From Fontibacillus phaseoli (lineage in GTDB: Bacteria > Bacillota > Bacilli > Paenibacillales > Paenibacillaceae), in contig NZ_QPJW01000003.1 in assembly GCF_003337355.1 (NCBI RefSeq), positions 287,531 through 351,530 of the forward strand: a stretch of DNA of 64,000 nt, written 5' to 3'. Shown here piece after piece: positions 13,801-22,767 of this stretch; position 1 is the stretch's first letter; each line of letters starts with the position of its first letter. Made by a program: the position numbers and the translations under genes. The notes beneath the pieces were generated by a model. It saw nothing but the letters and a program-made list of their open reading frames with translations. It was not told where the DNA came from and did no database searches.

Positions 13801-15696
13801 TTACGCGTTTTTCACTGCGGGAAACCGGACCACGGCCTCCGTCCCTACTCCTTTTTCACTTTTAAATTGAATTTTGCCGTTCATGACTTCTATAATCCGG
13901 AAAGTAACCATAAGCCCCAGTCCCGTTCCTTTGGTCTTGTTGGAGAAGTATGGCTCTCCCAAGCGGGCCAGCACCTCCTCGTCCATCCCTTCACCGGTAT
14001 CTTTTATATGAATACATACTTCTCCGTTCTCTTCATACGACCACACATGGATCTCCCCTTCACCATGCAGGGATTCGATGCTGTTTTTAATGATATTGAT
14101 AAAGGCCTGCTTGAACTTCGAAGAATTCCCTTTAATATGCAGGTCCTGAGGGATGTGTACGGAAATTTTGCCGCCCTGAAGATTGGCCATCGGAATCAGA
14201 ATGCCTTCGATATGAATGAACTCGTTCAGTACATTGAGCGTGGTCACTTTTCCGACCTCCGGCTTGGCGAATGTGAGAAAATCCGTGATAATCGCGGACG
14301 CCCGGTCCAGCTCTTCCAGCGCCATGCTGAGATACACCTTATCGGCGGAATTTTGCTTGGCAACAAGCAACTGCAGGAAGCCCCGAGTCACCTGAAGCGG
14401 ATTGCGCACTTCATGCGCTACGGAAGCCGCCAGTTCACTGATGATCTCCATTTTCTCGGAACGCTGGAGCTCATTGTTGAACATCTCCAATTGCTTGGAG
14501 TACTCCACTACCTGCTCATGATTATGGGCAAATCTTTTGCCGAGAATAATGATTAAAGCGATCAGAAAACACACTACGCCCCATTTCCACAAAAAAAGGT
14601 CGTAGTATGCCGATTTAAAATAAAACCACAACAATTCTCCCGACCCTAGAATCGCAAAAACAGCAAATCCGATCGTAAATATGATCGCTTCTTGATTTCC
14701 CCGAATTGTATAAATTGTCGCAATCGAAACCAATAAGATAAATTGAACGATCATAAACAAGCCGATCAGGGTACCGGAAGCGAGTCTGTAGTAATCGTAA
14801 AACTGGTTATCGCTCAACAAATTGATTGCCATCAAAAGTATGCACAGCAAGGAATAAGCTACCTGAAACTTCTGGAATTTAGTAATGATTGATTTGTAGC
14901 CTCTGCCGAATATACTTACAAAGAAGCTTGTAAAAGAAGGAAGTAATATAAAGAGTGACAAGTCAAACAATAGAACATACAGGTTACCGTATTTGCCAAA
15001 AAGCGAATACAGAAACGATGAATATGTAATAACTATGGTTCCGCTGGATAAAATCACCAAGCATAATGAAAACCAGCTGGACATATTTTCATTTTTCAGG
15101 AACAAGGAACAGATCAGCATAACGACGGCAATGAAAATCAGGGCGCTGCCGATAATAAAATCGGTCATATTGTTCTTGATGAAGGTATTCTGCAATTCCT
15201 TATAGTCCCCTACCAGTACTTTACTCTGCAATCCAATACGTGTTCCCGACTTGATCCCGATATAAATTGACTCGCCTTCATAAGAGTGGTCCATCGGCAG
15301 CAATATGGTATTAATTGAATAATTATAAGATCGGTTGGATTCATAGATGATCTCGTCGTGAGAACGGATTACTACATGACGCCCGTATATCTTTTCAAAC
15401 AATAGCGCCGGGGATCCCGTTTGGAAAGTAGGAATATCGATCTTGACCCACTGACCCACTGCTCCTACCGGACGTTCCGGGTCAAGGCCTACCGCTTTAA
15501 CATTCTCCCAGTTTTGCATCGCTTCCAGTTGATTTATGTTTATTTCAGGATCAAATTCATCAGTCCATACAACTTGCCATTCGGTAATCGATTGCTCGTC
15601 CGCGCTTTCCCGCTCCGGGCTCTCCATCAAAAATGCAGCAATCGCTACAACACCAAGTACAATCAAGATGGCAAACGCTTTAAAGAAAGCCTTCAT
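13801..15696 (-). CDS. Membrane sensor histidine kinase, KinB-like kinase core with ComP-like topology
   Basis: A protein of 631 residues. Helix 1 (about 5-24) is followed by an extracytoplasmic domain (25-178), then seven predicted helices (179-386), a short coiled coil, a HisKA domain with His428 (SVAHEVRNPLQ) and an ATPase domain (N box near 534, DTGEGM at 566, TKGTGLGL at 588). The catalytic core resembles sporulation kinases such as KinB. The 1 + 7 membrane layout resembles ComP, the ComX receptor. No response regulator gene is adjacent. It is convergent with the peptide gene 54 bases away. Candidate receptor for that peptide; the ligand is not shown. Confidence 0.85.
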   Translation of the reverse strand: MKAFFKAFAILIVLGVVAIAAFLMESPERESADEQSITEWQVVWTDEFDPEININQLEAMQNWENVKAVGLDPERPVGAVGQWVKIDIPTFQTGSPALLFEKIYGRHVVIRSHDEIIYESNRSYNYSINTILLPMDHSYEGESIYIGIKSGTRIGLQSKVLVGDYKELQNTFIKNNMTDFIIGSALIFIAVVMLICSLFLKNENMSSWFSLCLVILSSGTIVITYSSFLYSLFGKYGNLYVLLFDLSLFILLPSFTSFFVSIFGRGYKSIITKFQKFQVAYSLLCILLMAINLLSDNQFYDYYRLASGTLIGLFMIVQFILLVSIATIYTIRGNQEAIIFTIGFAVFAILGSGELLWFYFKSAYYDLFLWKWGVVCFLIALIIILGKRFAHNHEQVVEYSKQLEMFNNELQRSEKMEIISELAASVAHEVRNPLQVTRGFLQLLVAKQNSADKVYLSMALEELDRASAIITDFLTFAKPEVGKVTTLNVLNEFIHIEGILIPMANLQGGKISVHIPQDLHIKGNSSKFKQAFINIIKNSIESLHGEGEIHVWSYEENGEVCIHIKDTGEGMDEEVLARLGEPYFSNKTKGTGLGLMVTFRIIEVMNGKIQFKSEKGVGTEAVVRFPAVKNA

Positions 15697-15924
15697 TCCA
15701 GCACCCCTGCCAATAAATTAAGAGCTAGTCTAACTAATTCGATAAAATTAAACAATAAACCTTCAATTTTATGGAAATTTATATAAATTCCAAATAAATA
15801 TACGTAACAAAATTATTTTACCGTTATTACCCATTTTAATCTATGAATAGTTTTGTCACCTTTGAAAATAGTTTCAATTCGAATAAAGAAAGCCGACCAA
15901 ACAAGAAGGGACCCTCCCGGCGAA

Positions 15925-15936
15925 GTATAATTATAC
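15925..15936. repeat. Palindrome inside a GC-arm hairpin
   Basis: GTATAATTATAC is a perfect 12-bp palindrome, framed by TCCCGG (15915-15920) and CCGGGA (15938-15943). It lies in the 289-base AT-rich gap between the kinase gene and the phosphorylase gene. It could be a terminator-like stem or a binding site. Nothing else is seen in this gap. Confidence 0.5.
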
Positions 15937-15985
15937 CCCGGGACAGCCCCTATCTTATCACTAATATGCTCGGTAGCCTATGTTA

Positions 15986-18900
15986 TTACGCCAGTTCCAT
16001 ATCAATTTTTTCAACGAGTCCGCTGCGTACGTCCTCCGCAAGAACGCCTCGAATCACGGAATCTTCTATGTCTATCCTAGTTCCGTCGATTTTTTGCAAA
16101 ATGATTTTGCGGATGGATACGGCCTGTTCGCCATAAGTGTCCCCTTTGCCCGGGTTATGATAAGTAACCTTCGTTGCGCCAAGGAACTTGAATGAAACGT
16201 CGCCTTGCTCGTCAAACAACCAGCCTGGCAGAGACGGATTGAAATGGAGCTGCAGCTCGTTATCCTGAACCCGGAATACGTGCTTGCCGGCCATCATCGC
16301 AATCCACATGCTGATAAATTCGGCGGTCGATCCGCTAAGCCTTGCCACGAAACCTCTGCCGTGTACATGCGGGTCCGGATTCACGCTGGAGGCAATAAAC
16401 GATGAATTTTCCAGCGTGCTGCGGCCATAGACTTCCGGATCGAGGAACGGAATCAGCGAGGTTTTGATTTCCGCAAAAAACTGCTCCGTTAACCCGTTCT
16501 TAAGCAGCGCCAGCAAATATTTGTAGCTCATGTGCAGGAAGATCGATTCCCGTTCCAGCCAGCCTGGCGTAAATGCGCGGATCCGGCCGATTTCATGGCT
16601 CTCGTCATTCAGACTGACCGAGGTCTTGTACATTTGCAGTTTGGCGTCAAACAGGTCGCTGCGGCGGATGTTTTCATAGGCTTCTCCAGCTTTCTGCGGC
16701 TCATCCAGCGTCTTCATCCAGCGCGCAGGCCCTTCCAGAAAATGAGGTAGCGGCTTGACGGCGAATTTCGTTACCTTCGCACTCGGCAAGCCGTAGCCGC
16801 TGATGACGGCTTTCCCTTGTTCGTCGAGGACAGCTTCGTATTCCACCGCTTCAAAAGCAAAATACGTCGGCGTCAAGCCTCCGCCTAGCGAGATCGCTTC
16901 GGAAATTCCCGAATCCATCTTGCGGAGCATGGCTTCATAAACCGGAATAAGTTTGGAAAGCTGAATTCTCCGCTCCGTTCCGCTAATGCCGAAGCGAATA
17001 TTGTCCCGATATTGTTCGCGTGCCGAAGCCGTTTTGTCCCAATATCCGAAGTTATCAAGCCCTCCTTCAAGGTGCTTGTTCAGTAATGCTGTTACTTCCT
17101 GAAGCAGGTCGGCGATCTCTTCGGGAACATCCACTTCTCTTGCTTGAGATTCCCGTGCGGTTTCCAGCACGAATTGCAGCATCCGCTTCAATTCGAACGT
17201 CTCGCTCATCCCGGAACCGAACAAGCCCGGCAAACCGTTCATGGCATCGTTCCAGCCCGGTTTGTTCCCTTCCATCTCAACGCCCATGCCGTACGGGTCA
17301 AGCGTTGCGAATTTGACCAGAGACAAGGAAAGCAGCTTCACGAACAGATTGGTGCGGTAAACCTCGCCGTTGCCGTGTCTCGTTTTCAGCCAATTCGTGT
17401 CTTTTAGACTCAAGCCGAACCGCTGCATCTTCTCTTCGTCGTGTACGAGCGAACCGTACTGGCGGATATGTTCTCCACTCAGCACATATTTCTGGCTTCT
17501 AGGCAGCACTCTTGCCGGACTGTCGAAGTAGGCATAATCGCTTTCTTCAAACAGCAAACGGGCTTTACGATCCGGGAAAATGTCGAGATAGCTGTCAATC
17601 AGGTCCATGTTGTAGGTCCAGTGGTCCGACCAATAACCTTCCCCGAAGGTCGCTTCGATTTCTTGTTCGGCCAGCGAGAAGATGCCGGTGAGGAACTCTT
17701 CCTCGCCAAGATTTAACGATACATTATGCACCGCGATAAACGAGATCAGCTTGCCCGGCGTAAACTTGCCCCGGCAAAGGCGCTGCAGTTCCTCCCGATG
17801 ATTCGCCGCCGCGCTCTCCAGCCATGTTCTCAACTGAGCAGCCCGGCTCTCGGGCACATGGAAACTGGTGCCTTCCACCCCTAGCGGATTGTATCCGTCG
17901 GCTTGCATCAGACTGAAGAAGGTTCTGATGTTGAAAGTGCCGACGCGGGGATTAAAGTAGATATCGCTGCGGCGATTCTGGTTCGCGTCGCGGAAATTTC
18001 CGTTTCCTTGCGAATAGTATTCCGGAGCGAGCGAGAAGAAATTGTAATCCCGTTCCAAGTCGCCGTGTTTGCGGGAATAGAGGTGGATTACAAAACCCTC
18101 TCTGCCATTCTCGAAAATAAACGGATACCCGCCGCGCAAGAAATTGTCCAGATAACTTTGTCTGGCGTAGGCGTCAAACAATGGCATCGAAGTTTTGGTG
18201 GCCACATCGGCCGTCAAGGTTTCCGTCAACTCCCGGGCTTCCTGCTGTTTCCGTTCAATATAAGCCGGAGAAGATATCATAGCCGCTTTTTCATTCAAAC
18301 GCTCTACGGTGTCGATATGACCGATCAGGGTGTAAATCTGCTGGGTATCCCCAGGCGCGAGCTCGGCGGAAATTCCGGAGAACCCGCAAGGAACCTTGTT
18401 AGTGCAGTACTGGGTCTTGCTTGCCAATTCGCTGATTGCCGTCTCGTCAAAACAGTTCGGATAGCCAAGCGATGTATTGCTGCCAAAAATCAGCTCAAAG
18501 TCGGCAATGGGCTTGATCAATTCGCCCTGTCCATCAAACGAGAGATAAAAATGACCGCTGCGGATCTCGCTGACTTCCGCCTCGTCATGCGTACTGGAAC
18601 GATTGCGGTAATAGGGAATACCGTTCTCCAGATTATCCACTTCCATCCAACTGCGGAGCAGGTTTCCGATCTCCTTATATCCGGCATTCTCTACTCCGTA
18701 CGGCAAGATTTCCGGGAGTCCGTCCAGCACTTCCATGCGGAGCGTTTCTCCGGACAGATTGGTGATTTCCACCTTGCGCACCAGGGCCGCGTAGTCGTCG
18801 TTAGGAATATGAAAATAAGTGACCTTCGTTCGCAGCCCCTTGGCTTCATGAATTTCCTCGATTCCGATCTCGTTAGCCAGGATCCGCATGCTGCGCTTGG

Positions 18901-19207
18901 CTGATGCATCCGGATAAGCGCTTTGGAACGGCTCGTAAACGGTCTCCGCTCCTTCAAGCTTGATAAACGTTCTGAAGCCCTGCATGGATACGGACTGGTA
19001 GGTGATATTCGCAGGGGAAAATTCCATGATCGGACTGTTCTTGTCGCGGATACCGAAGCTGCAGACCGCCTGCCCCCGGTTTACGTAAAATGTCCACATC
19101 GGAATTCCCTTCAAACCGGCAAGGCCGGGAAGGAAACTGGAAAATGGCTTGGCTTGATCAAATTGATCGATCACGAACGCGCCTTGCTCGAAACTATATT
19201 TTGACAT
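15986..19207 (-). CDS. Large beta-oligoglucan phosphorylase (GH94/GH161-like)
   Basis: A protein of 1073 residues, no signal peptide, so cytosolic. It would split a beta-linked glucose disaccharide or oligosaccharide with phosphate to release glucose 1-phosphate. The N-terminal part (FSSFLPGLAGLKGIP, YVNRGQAVCSFG) and the length match the long oligoglucan phosphorylases rather than cellobiose phosphorylase (about 800). The catalytic region has PGWNDAMNG, with the likely proton donor Asp654. The linkage cannot be read: the beta-1,2 (GH94) and beta-1,3 (GH161) types look alike here. GGAGG lies 9 bases before the ATG. Last gene of the lacI-GH30-phosphorylase operon, 41 bases after GH30. Confidence 0.8.
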   Translation of the reverse strand: MSKYSFEQGAFVIDQFDQAKPFSSFLPGLAGLKGIPMWTFYVNRGQAVCSFGIRDKNSPIMEFSPANITYQSVSMQGFRTFIKLEGAETVYEPFQSAYPDASAKRSMRILANEIGIEEIHEAKGLRTKVTYFHIPNDDYAALVRKVEITNLSGETLRMEVLDGLPEILPYGVENAGYKEIGNLLRSWMEVDNLENGIPYYRNRSSTHDEAEVSEIRSGHFYLSFDGQGELIKPIADFELIFGSNTSLGYPNCFDETAISELASKTQYCTNKVPCGFSGISAELAPGDTQQIYTLIGHIDTVERLNEKAAMISSPAYIERKQQEARELTETLTADVATKTSMPLFDAYARQSYLDNFLRGGYPFIFENGREGFVIHLYSRKHGDLERDYNFFSLAPEYYSQGNGNFRDANQNRRSDIYFNPRVGTFNIRTFFSLMQADGYNPLGVEGTSFHVPESRAAQLRTWLESAAANHREELQRLCRGKFTPGKLISFIAVHNVSLNLGEEEFLTGIFSLAEQEIEATFGEGYWSDHWTYNMDLIDSYLDIFPDRKARLLFEESDYAYFDSPARVLPRSQKYVLSGEHIRQYGSLVHDEEKMQRFGLSLKDTNWLKTRHGNGEVYRTNLFVKLLSLSLVKFATLDPYGMGVEMEGNKPGWNDAMNGLPGLFGSGMSETFELKRMLQFVLETARESQAREVDVPEEIADLLQEVTALLNKHLEGGLDNFGYWDKTASAREQYRDNIRFGISGTERRIQLSKLIPVYEAMLRKMDSGISEAISLGGGLTPTYFAFEAVEYEAVLDEQGKAVISGYGLPSAKVTKFAVKPLPHFLEGPARWMKTLDEPQKAGEAYENIRRSDLFDAKLQMYKTSVSLNDESHEIGRIRAFTPGWLERESIFLHMSYKYLLALLKNGLTEQFFAEIKTSLIPFLDPEVYGRSTLENSSFIASSVNPDPHVHGRGFVARLSGSTAEFISMWIAMMAGKHVFRVQDNELQLHFNPSLPGWLFDEQGDVSFKFLGATKVTYHNPGKGDTYGEQAVSIRKIILQKIDGTRIDIEDSVIRGVLAEDVRSGLVEKIDMELA

Positions 19208-19248
19208 CTGTTTTTACCTCCACAAGCATTTCTATTTGTCTTTGTATC

Positions 19249-20586
19249 TTATTTGATGATGTAGGTTGCGATCGAGTGGGCCGCGAGCGTATCGCAAACG
19301 GCTTCTCCGTCCAGTTCTAACGCAAATTCCCGGCCTTCCCCGGTTTCATTCTGGATGACTACCGCTATGCTGCCGTCGGTATTCCGGAATGCCGTCATTT
19401 GAAGTCCGGAAGTTTCCGAAGTCAGGCCGATGCGGACCGCACCCGGTTTGATAAACTTGCTGAAATGCCCGATATAATAGAACGAACTGTTATAAATAAC
19501 GTTGTCATTCACGGTGTCGGCAATGATCGGCGCATCGCACAAATTGTTGACATGGTTCGGCCCGCCGGTCTCGTCAAGTACGAGATTCCAGTCGAGGTAG
19601 CCTTCCGTCCAGTTGTTCAAGTCTCCGATGATGTTGCGGCCGTACCGCTCGCCGGTAAACCATTCGCCCAATTTGACGCCGCCCTCCTGGCAACCTTCCG
19701 TAAAGAGCAAGTGCTTGTCGGGAAACAGGTCGTGAACTTTGCCGACTTCCTCAAACGCCTCGCTGACATACCAGTGGAATCCGGTGCCCCAGACGTATTT
19801 TGCGGCTTCAGGATCGGAAAGCACCGCCGATGCCCTTTCTACGATAAGATCGCGGTTATGGTCCCAAATCAGGATATTGACGTCTTCCAGACCTTCGCGG
19901 TGCATCGTCGGACCGAGGTGATCGCGGACAAAATCCCGTTCCTCTTCGCCGCTATAAATGCAGGAATCCCAGGTTTGCACGGCAGCCGGTTCATTTTGTA
20001 CGGTAATGCCCCAGATCGGTACGCCTTCCGCACGGAACGCCTTGATGAATTTACTGTAGTAGAGCGCCCAAGCCGCGCGGAATTCCGGCTTCAACTGGCC
20101 GCCGTGATTCATTTCCCCGTTCGTTTTCATCCATGCCGGCGGGCTCCAAGGAGAGGCAAGCATCGTAATGTCTTTACCGGCCGCTTTAACCGCCTCCTGA
20201 ATCAGCGGCAGCACCCATTTCCGTTCATGCGAAATGTCGAAGGTTTTCAACTCAACGTCATTCTCTTCCACGTAAGTGTAATTGCCGAGGGCGAAGTCGC
20301 AGCTATGAATATGCACCCGGCCGATCGTATACCCCAGTCCCTCTTCCGGGTCAAAATAACTGCGGATCACTTCCGCTCTATGTTCGGGACTGATACGCGA
20401 CAACGTGTAGGCCGCCGCTTCCGTAAAAGCGCCTCCAAAACCAAGGATGCTTTGAAAGGATTGCTCGGGTTTTACCGTCACCCTGTCTTTGCCTTCCGGT
20501 GCGCCGGCTTGAACCGCCAATTCCCCCACGGGTTGCAAGCGTTCTCCGGAATCAAGCGATGTTAGGATTTTGGACCATGTTGCCAT
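19249..20586 (-). CDS. GH30-family glycosidase (glucosylceramidase/beta-1,6-glucanase type)
   Basis: A protein of 445 residues without a signal peptide, so intracellular. The GH30 catalytic pair is visible: acid/base Glu199 in TVQNEP and nucleophile Glu297 in LFTEGCQE. SPWSPPAWMKTNG and GFGGAFTEAAA are other family hallmarks. It probably cuts imported beta-glucooligosaccharides, and its neighbour phosphorylase then releases glucose 1-phosphate. AAGGAGAGG precedes the ATG at 20586. A perfect 16-bp palindromic operator lies 48 bases upstream. Beta-1,6-glucan or gentio-type substrates are likely; sphingolipid substrates are not expected here. Confidence 0.9.
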   Translation of the reverse strand: MATWSKILTSLDSGERLQPVGELAVQAGAPEGKDRVTVKPEQSFQSILGFGGAFTEAAAYTLSRISPEHRAEVIRSYFDPEEGLGYTIGRVHIHSCDFALGNYTYVEENDVELKTFDISHERKWVLPLIQEAVKAAGKDITMLASPWSPPAWMKTNGEMNHGGQLKPEFRAAWALYYSKFIKAFRAEGVPIWGITVQNEPAAVQTWDSCIYSGEEERDFVRDHLGPTMHREGLEDVNILIWDHNRDLIVERASAVLSDPEAAKYVWGTGFHWYVSEAFEEVGKVHDLFPDKHLLFTEGCQEGGVKLGEWFTGERYGRNIIGDLNNWTEGYLDWNLVLDETGGPNHVNNLCDAPIIADTVNDNVIYNSSFYYIGHFSKFIKPGAVRIGLTSETSGLQMTAFRNTDGSIAVVIQNETGEGREFALELDGEAVCDTLAAHSIATYIIK

Positions 20587-20633
20587 TTCGAAATCCTCTC
20601 CTTAGAACCTGAATTGTTCGACAATAAAACCTT

Positions 20634-20649
20634 TCGAAACCGGTTTCGA
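20634..20649. promoter_or_regulatory. LacI-type operator of the glucan operon
   Basis: TCGAAACCGGTTTCGA is a perfect 16-bp palindrome with the central CG/CCGG typical of LacI-family operators. It lies in the 89-base gap between the LacI gene stop and the GH30 start, so the likely binder is the adjacent repressor. Confidence 0.75.
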
Positions 20650-20675
20650 TTTGTCTTAAAAAAACAGGGACCCCT

Positions 20676-21680
20676 CTAGAGCGAGCGACAAGACTCCCTG
20701 ATTACCAATTGCACCGGAATCATATCACTTTGAACTTCATCCCCGCCTTCTATCGTATAGATTAACATGTCGGCGGCCTTATTGCCAAGTGCATACGTAT
20801 CCTGACGGATCGTAGTCAAGGAAGGCGTCAAAAATTTGACCATTTCAATGTCGTCAAATCCGATGATCGAAATGTCGCCCGGGACGCTCAACCCATGGCT
20901 TTTAACCGCCATCATCGCTCCGACCGCCAAATTGTCGCCGGCGGCAAACACAGCGGTTGGCCGCTCGCTTGCCTGCAGCAGCTCTTCCATCGCCAAACGC
21001 CCGCTTTCAACCGTATAGTCGTAACTTCCCTGGACGACATGCTCCGGGTTTACGCTCAATCTCAGTTCCTCCATCGCATGCAAGTACCCTTGAAGCCGTT
21101 TCTTACCCGCAAAGGTATTCCCGCCGCCGATATGGGCGATCAACCGGTGCCCGAGACTGTACAAATGCTCCACAGCCATGATGCTTCCGGCCATATTGTC
21201 TGAACAGACCGTGCTCTTGGTAACCGACTCCTGATCCAGCAAGACGCACGGGATGCTTGATTCCAGCAGTTCCAGGAAATACGGATCCGTAAAATCCGGC
21301 AAAATGACTACTACACCGTCCACACCGCGGATTTTGCAATGTTCCAGGTAGCTGCTCTTTTTGCCGCCGATATCCTTGGAAATAAACATCAAATCGTATC
21401 CTCTGGAGGTCGATACCTTCTTGAATCCTTCGATGACTCCGGCAAAATAAGGATGCAAGATCCCTGCACCCGAAGGTTCGTTAAACAGTACACCAATGGT
21501 CCATGAGCGCTTGGTGGTCAGCGAACGGGCATGCGCATTCGGCAAGTAACCCAATTGTTCGGCCGCCTCCAAAATTTTGCGCCGGGTTTTCGGACTGACG
21601 TCAGCATAATCATTAAACACCTTGGAAACGGTGGTCGGAGAAAATCCGGTTAATTTGGCTATGTCATAAATCGTTATCAC
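20676..21680 (-). CDS. LacI-family transcriptional repressor
   Basis: A protein of 334 residues. The N-terminal LacI helix-turn-helix reads ITIYDIAKLTGFSPTTVSKVFN, with hinge LGYLPNAHARSL near 43-54, then a periplasmic-binding-like ligand domain (residues 60-330). It starts at GTG 21680. It lies upstream of the GH30 and phosphorylase genes on the same strand, and a palindromic operator stands between, so it probably represses them until a glucan-derived sugar binds. It may also be co-transcribed with its targets. Confidence 0.92.
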   Translation of the reverse strand: MITIYDIAKLTGFSPTTVSKVFNDYADVSPKTRRKILEAAEQLGYLPNAHARSLTTKRSWTIGVLFNEPSGAGILHPYFAGVIEGFKKVSTSRGYDLMFISKDIGGKKSSYLEHCKIRGVDGVVVILPDFTDPYFLELLESSIPCVLLDQESVTKSTVCSDNMAGSIMAVEHLYSLGHRLIAHIGGGNTFAGKKRLQGYLHAMEELRLSVNPEHVVQGSYDYTVESGRLAMEELLQASERPTAVFAAGDNLAVGAMMAVKSHGLSVPGDISIIGFDDIEMVKFLTPSLTTIRQDTYALGNKAADMLIYTIEGGDEVQSDMIPVQLVIRESCRSL

Positions 21681-21915
21681 TTACTGGTTCAACTCCTGCT
21701 ATCATTCAGGCCATCCCCTAAGGGTTCATGTGAAATTTTATCCGTCCCCTGCGGCGAAGTCAACCTTAAACAAATAATGCCGCAAACGACGGTTTGTTGT
21801 TACATTGTTTCATTGAGGTGCAGGCCGTTTAAGAATTACTCAAACGGAACCCGCCTGTCAAGTTGGCAACATCAGCCGGGACAAACCGATTAGCATGAAA
21901 GAGGAGGAAAATACT

Positions 21916-22092
21916 ATGTACGAACCACGCGACCGGAACGAAGTAAGCAATGTGGACGTTGAACGCAGAGATGTCCAGCAAAAATCCGAACCCAGCATGG
22001 TTGCGGCTACCTTCATTAAATATGCGGCCTATATTATCCTGTTTTTCGGCTTTCTCTACTTCCTTGTTAAATACGTATTTCCTAAATTCTGA
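21916..22092 (+). CDS. Small single-helix membrane protein
   Basis: A protein of 58 residues: a polar, charged N-terminal half, then one hydrophobic helix (about residues 34-53, FIKYAAYIILFFGFLYFLV) and a short basic end. GAGGAGG lies 8 bases before the ATG at 21916. It has its own strong terminator, so it is a separate transcript. I do not recognise a named family; similar short membrane proteins are common in Paenibacillus. Confidence 0.75.
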   Translation: MYEPRDRNEVSNVDVERRDVQQKSEPSMVAATFIKYAAYIILFFGFLYFLVKYVFPKF

Positions 22093-22109
22093 TTCGGTAA
22101 CTTATCGCA

Positions 22110-22147
22110 AAGAACCGCTGTTGAAGGCGGTTCTTTATTTTTTTGCG
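22110..22147 (+). terminator. Intrinsic terminator after the small membrane protein gene
   Basis: AAGAACCGC (22110-22118) and GCGGTTCTT (22127-22135) form a 9-bp stem followed by TATTTTTTTG. Confidence 0.88.
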
Positions 22148-22315
22148 ACAAATGTGATGAAGAAGTTGAGCATAGATCAAAGTTCACGTTTGCCTTCGAA
22201 ATGATCCGTTCCCTGGTCCGGTTGAAATGTTTGAAATCGGGTAAACTCCTTATAGTACTGCAACTGGCTTTTTGTTCTGTATTCGGACACTAACAAACCG
22301 AGGAGGCGATGCTCC

Positions 22316-22630
22316 ATGCCGGATTACCCGAAAACCGAAGGAGATCAAGCTTACGAACGATACATTATACAAAGAGAATACCGGGCCGAAAACGATATTC
22401 CGGACAATGATTTGCTGCCGCACGATACGGTGATTACGCAGGGCTTGAGCGAGCCTGCCGACAATCAAGACAAAGAAACGGAACTTCAGGCTGAGAATGA
22501 TGCCCTGCCGGACGTGCCCGATGCCGATGAAATCCAGCCGGGCAGCCCCGTGGATCAGGCGGCTCCCGATCCGGATGCCATGCACGGTACGGATTTGCTG
22601 AACGGATTTGATGGCGATGAATCACAATAA
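22316..22630 (+). CDS. Small acidic hypothetical protein
   Basis: A protein of 104 residues, strongly acidic and rich in Asp, Glu, Pro and Gln after residue 28. It is probably disordered, without signal peptide or membrane helix. AGGAGG lies 9 bases before the ATG. It is followed by a very strong terminator. Not recognised. An acidic, soluble, spore- or stress-related role would fit but is only a guess. Confidence 0.7.
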   Translation: MPDYPKTEGDQAYERYIIQREYRAENDIPDNDLLPHDTVITQGLSEPADNQDKETELQAENDALPDVPDADEIQPGSPVDQAAPDPDAMHGTDLLNGFDGDESQ

Positions 22631-22640
22631 AACAATCAAA

Positions 22641-22698
22641 GCGGGCGGCTCCCGAGCTATGATTTGCTCGGGAGCCGCCCGCTACTGTATATTTTTTT
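22641..22698 (+). terminator. Very strong intrinsic terminator
   Basis: A perfect 17-bp GC-rich stem (22641-22657 with 22666-22682) and an 8-base loop, then ATATTTTTTT. It ends the acidic-protein transcript. Confidence 0.92.
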
Positions 22699-22767
22699 GC
22701 CCCCCCTCCCGTTGCAATCTCCCATTGACTAACAATTTATGGGCTTTCTATTAAAATTCTAATGTCT

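Noticed and set aside
17903..18904. A 333-codon plus-strand frame
   Set aside because: It is antisense to the large phosphorylase gene and has no start signals.
19399..20565. A 388-codon plus-strand frame
   Set aside because: It is antisense to the GH30 gene, whose catalytic motifs are clear. No ribosome site.
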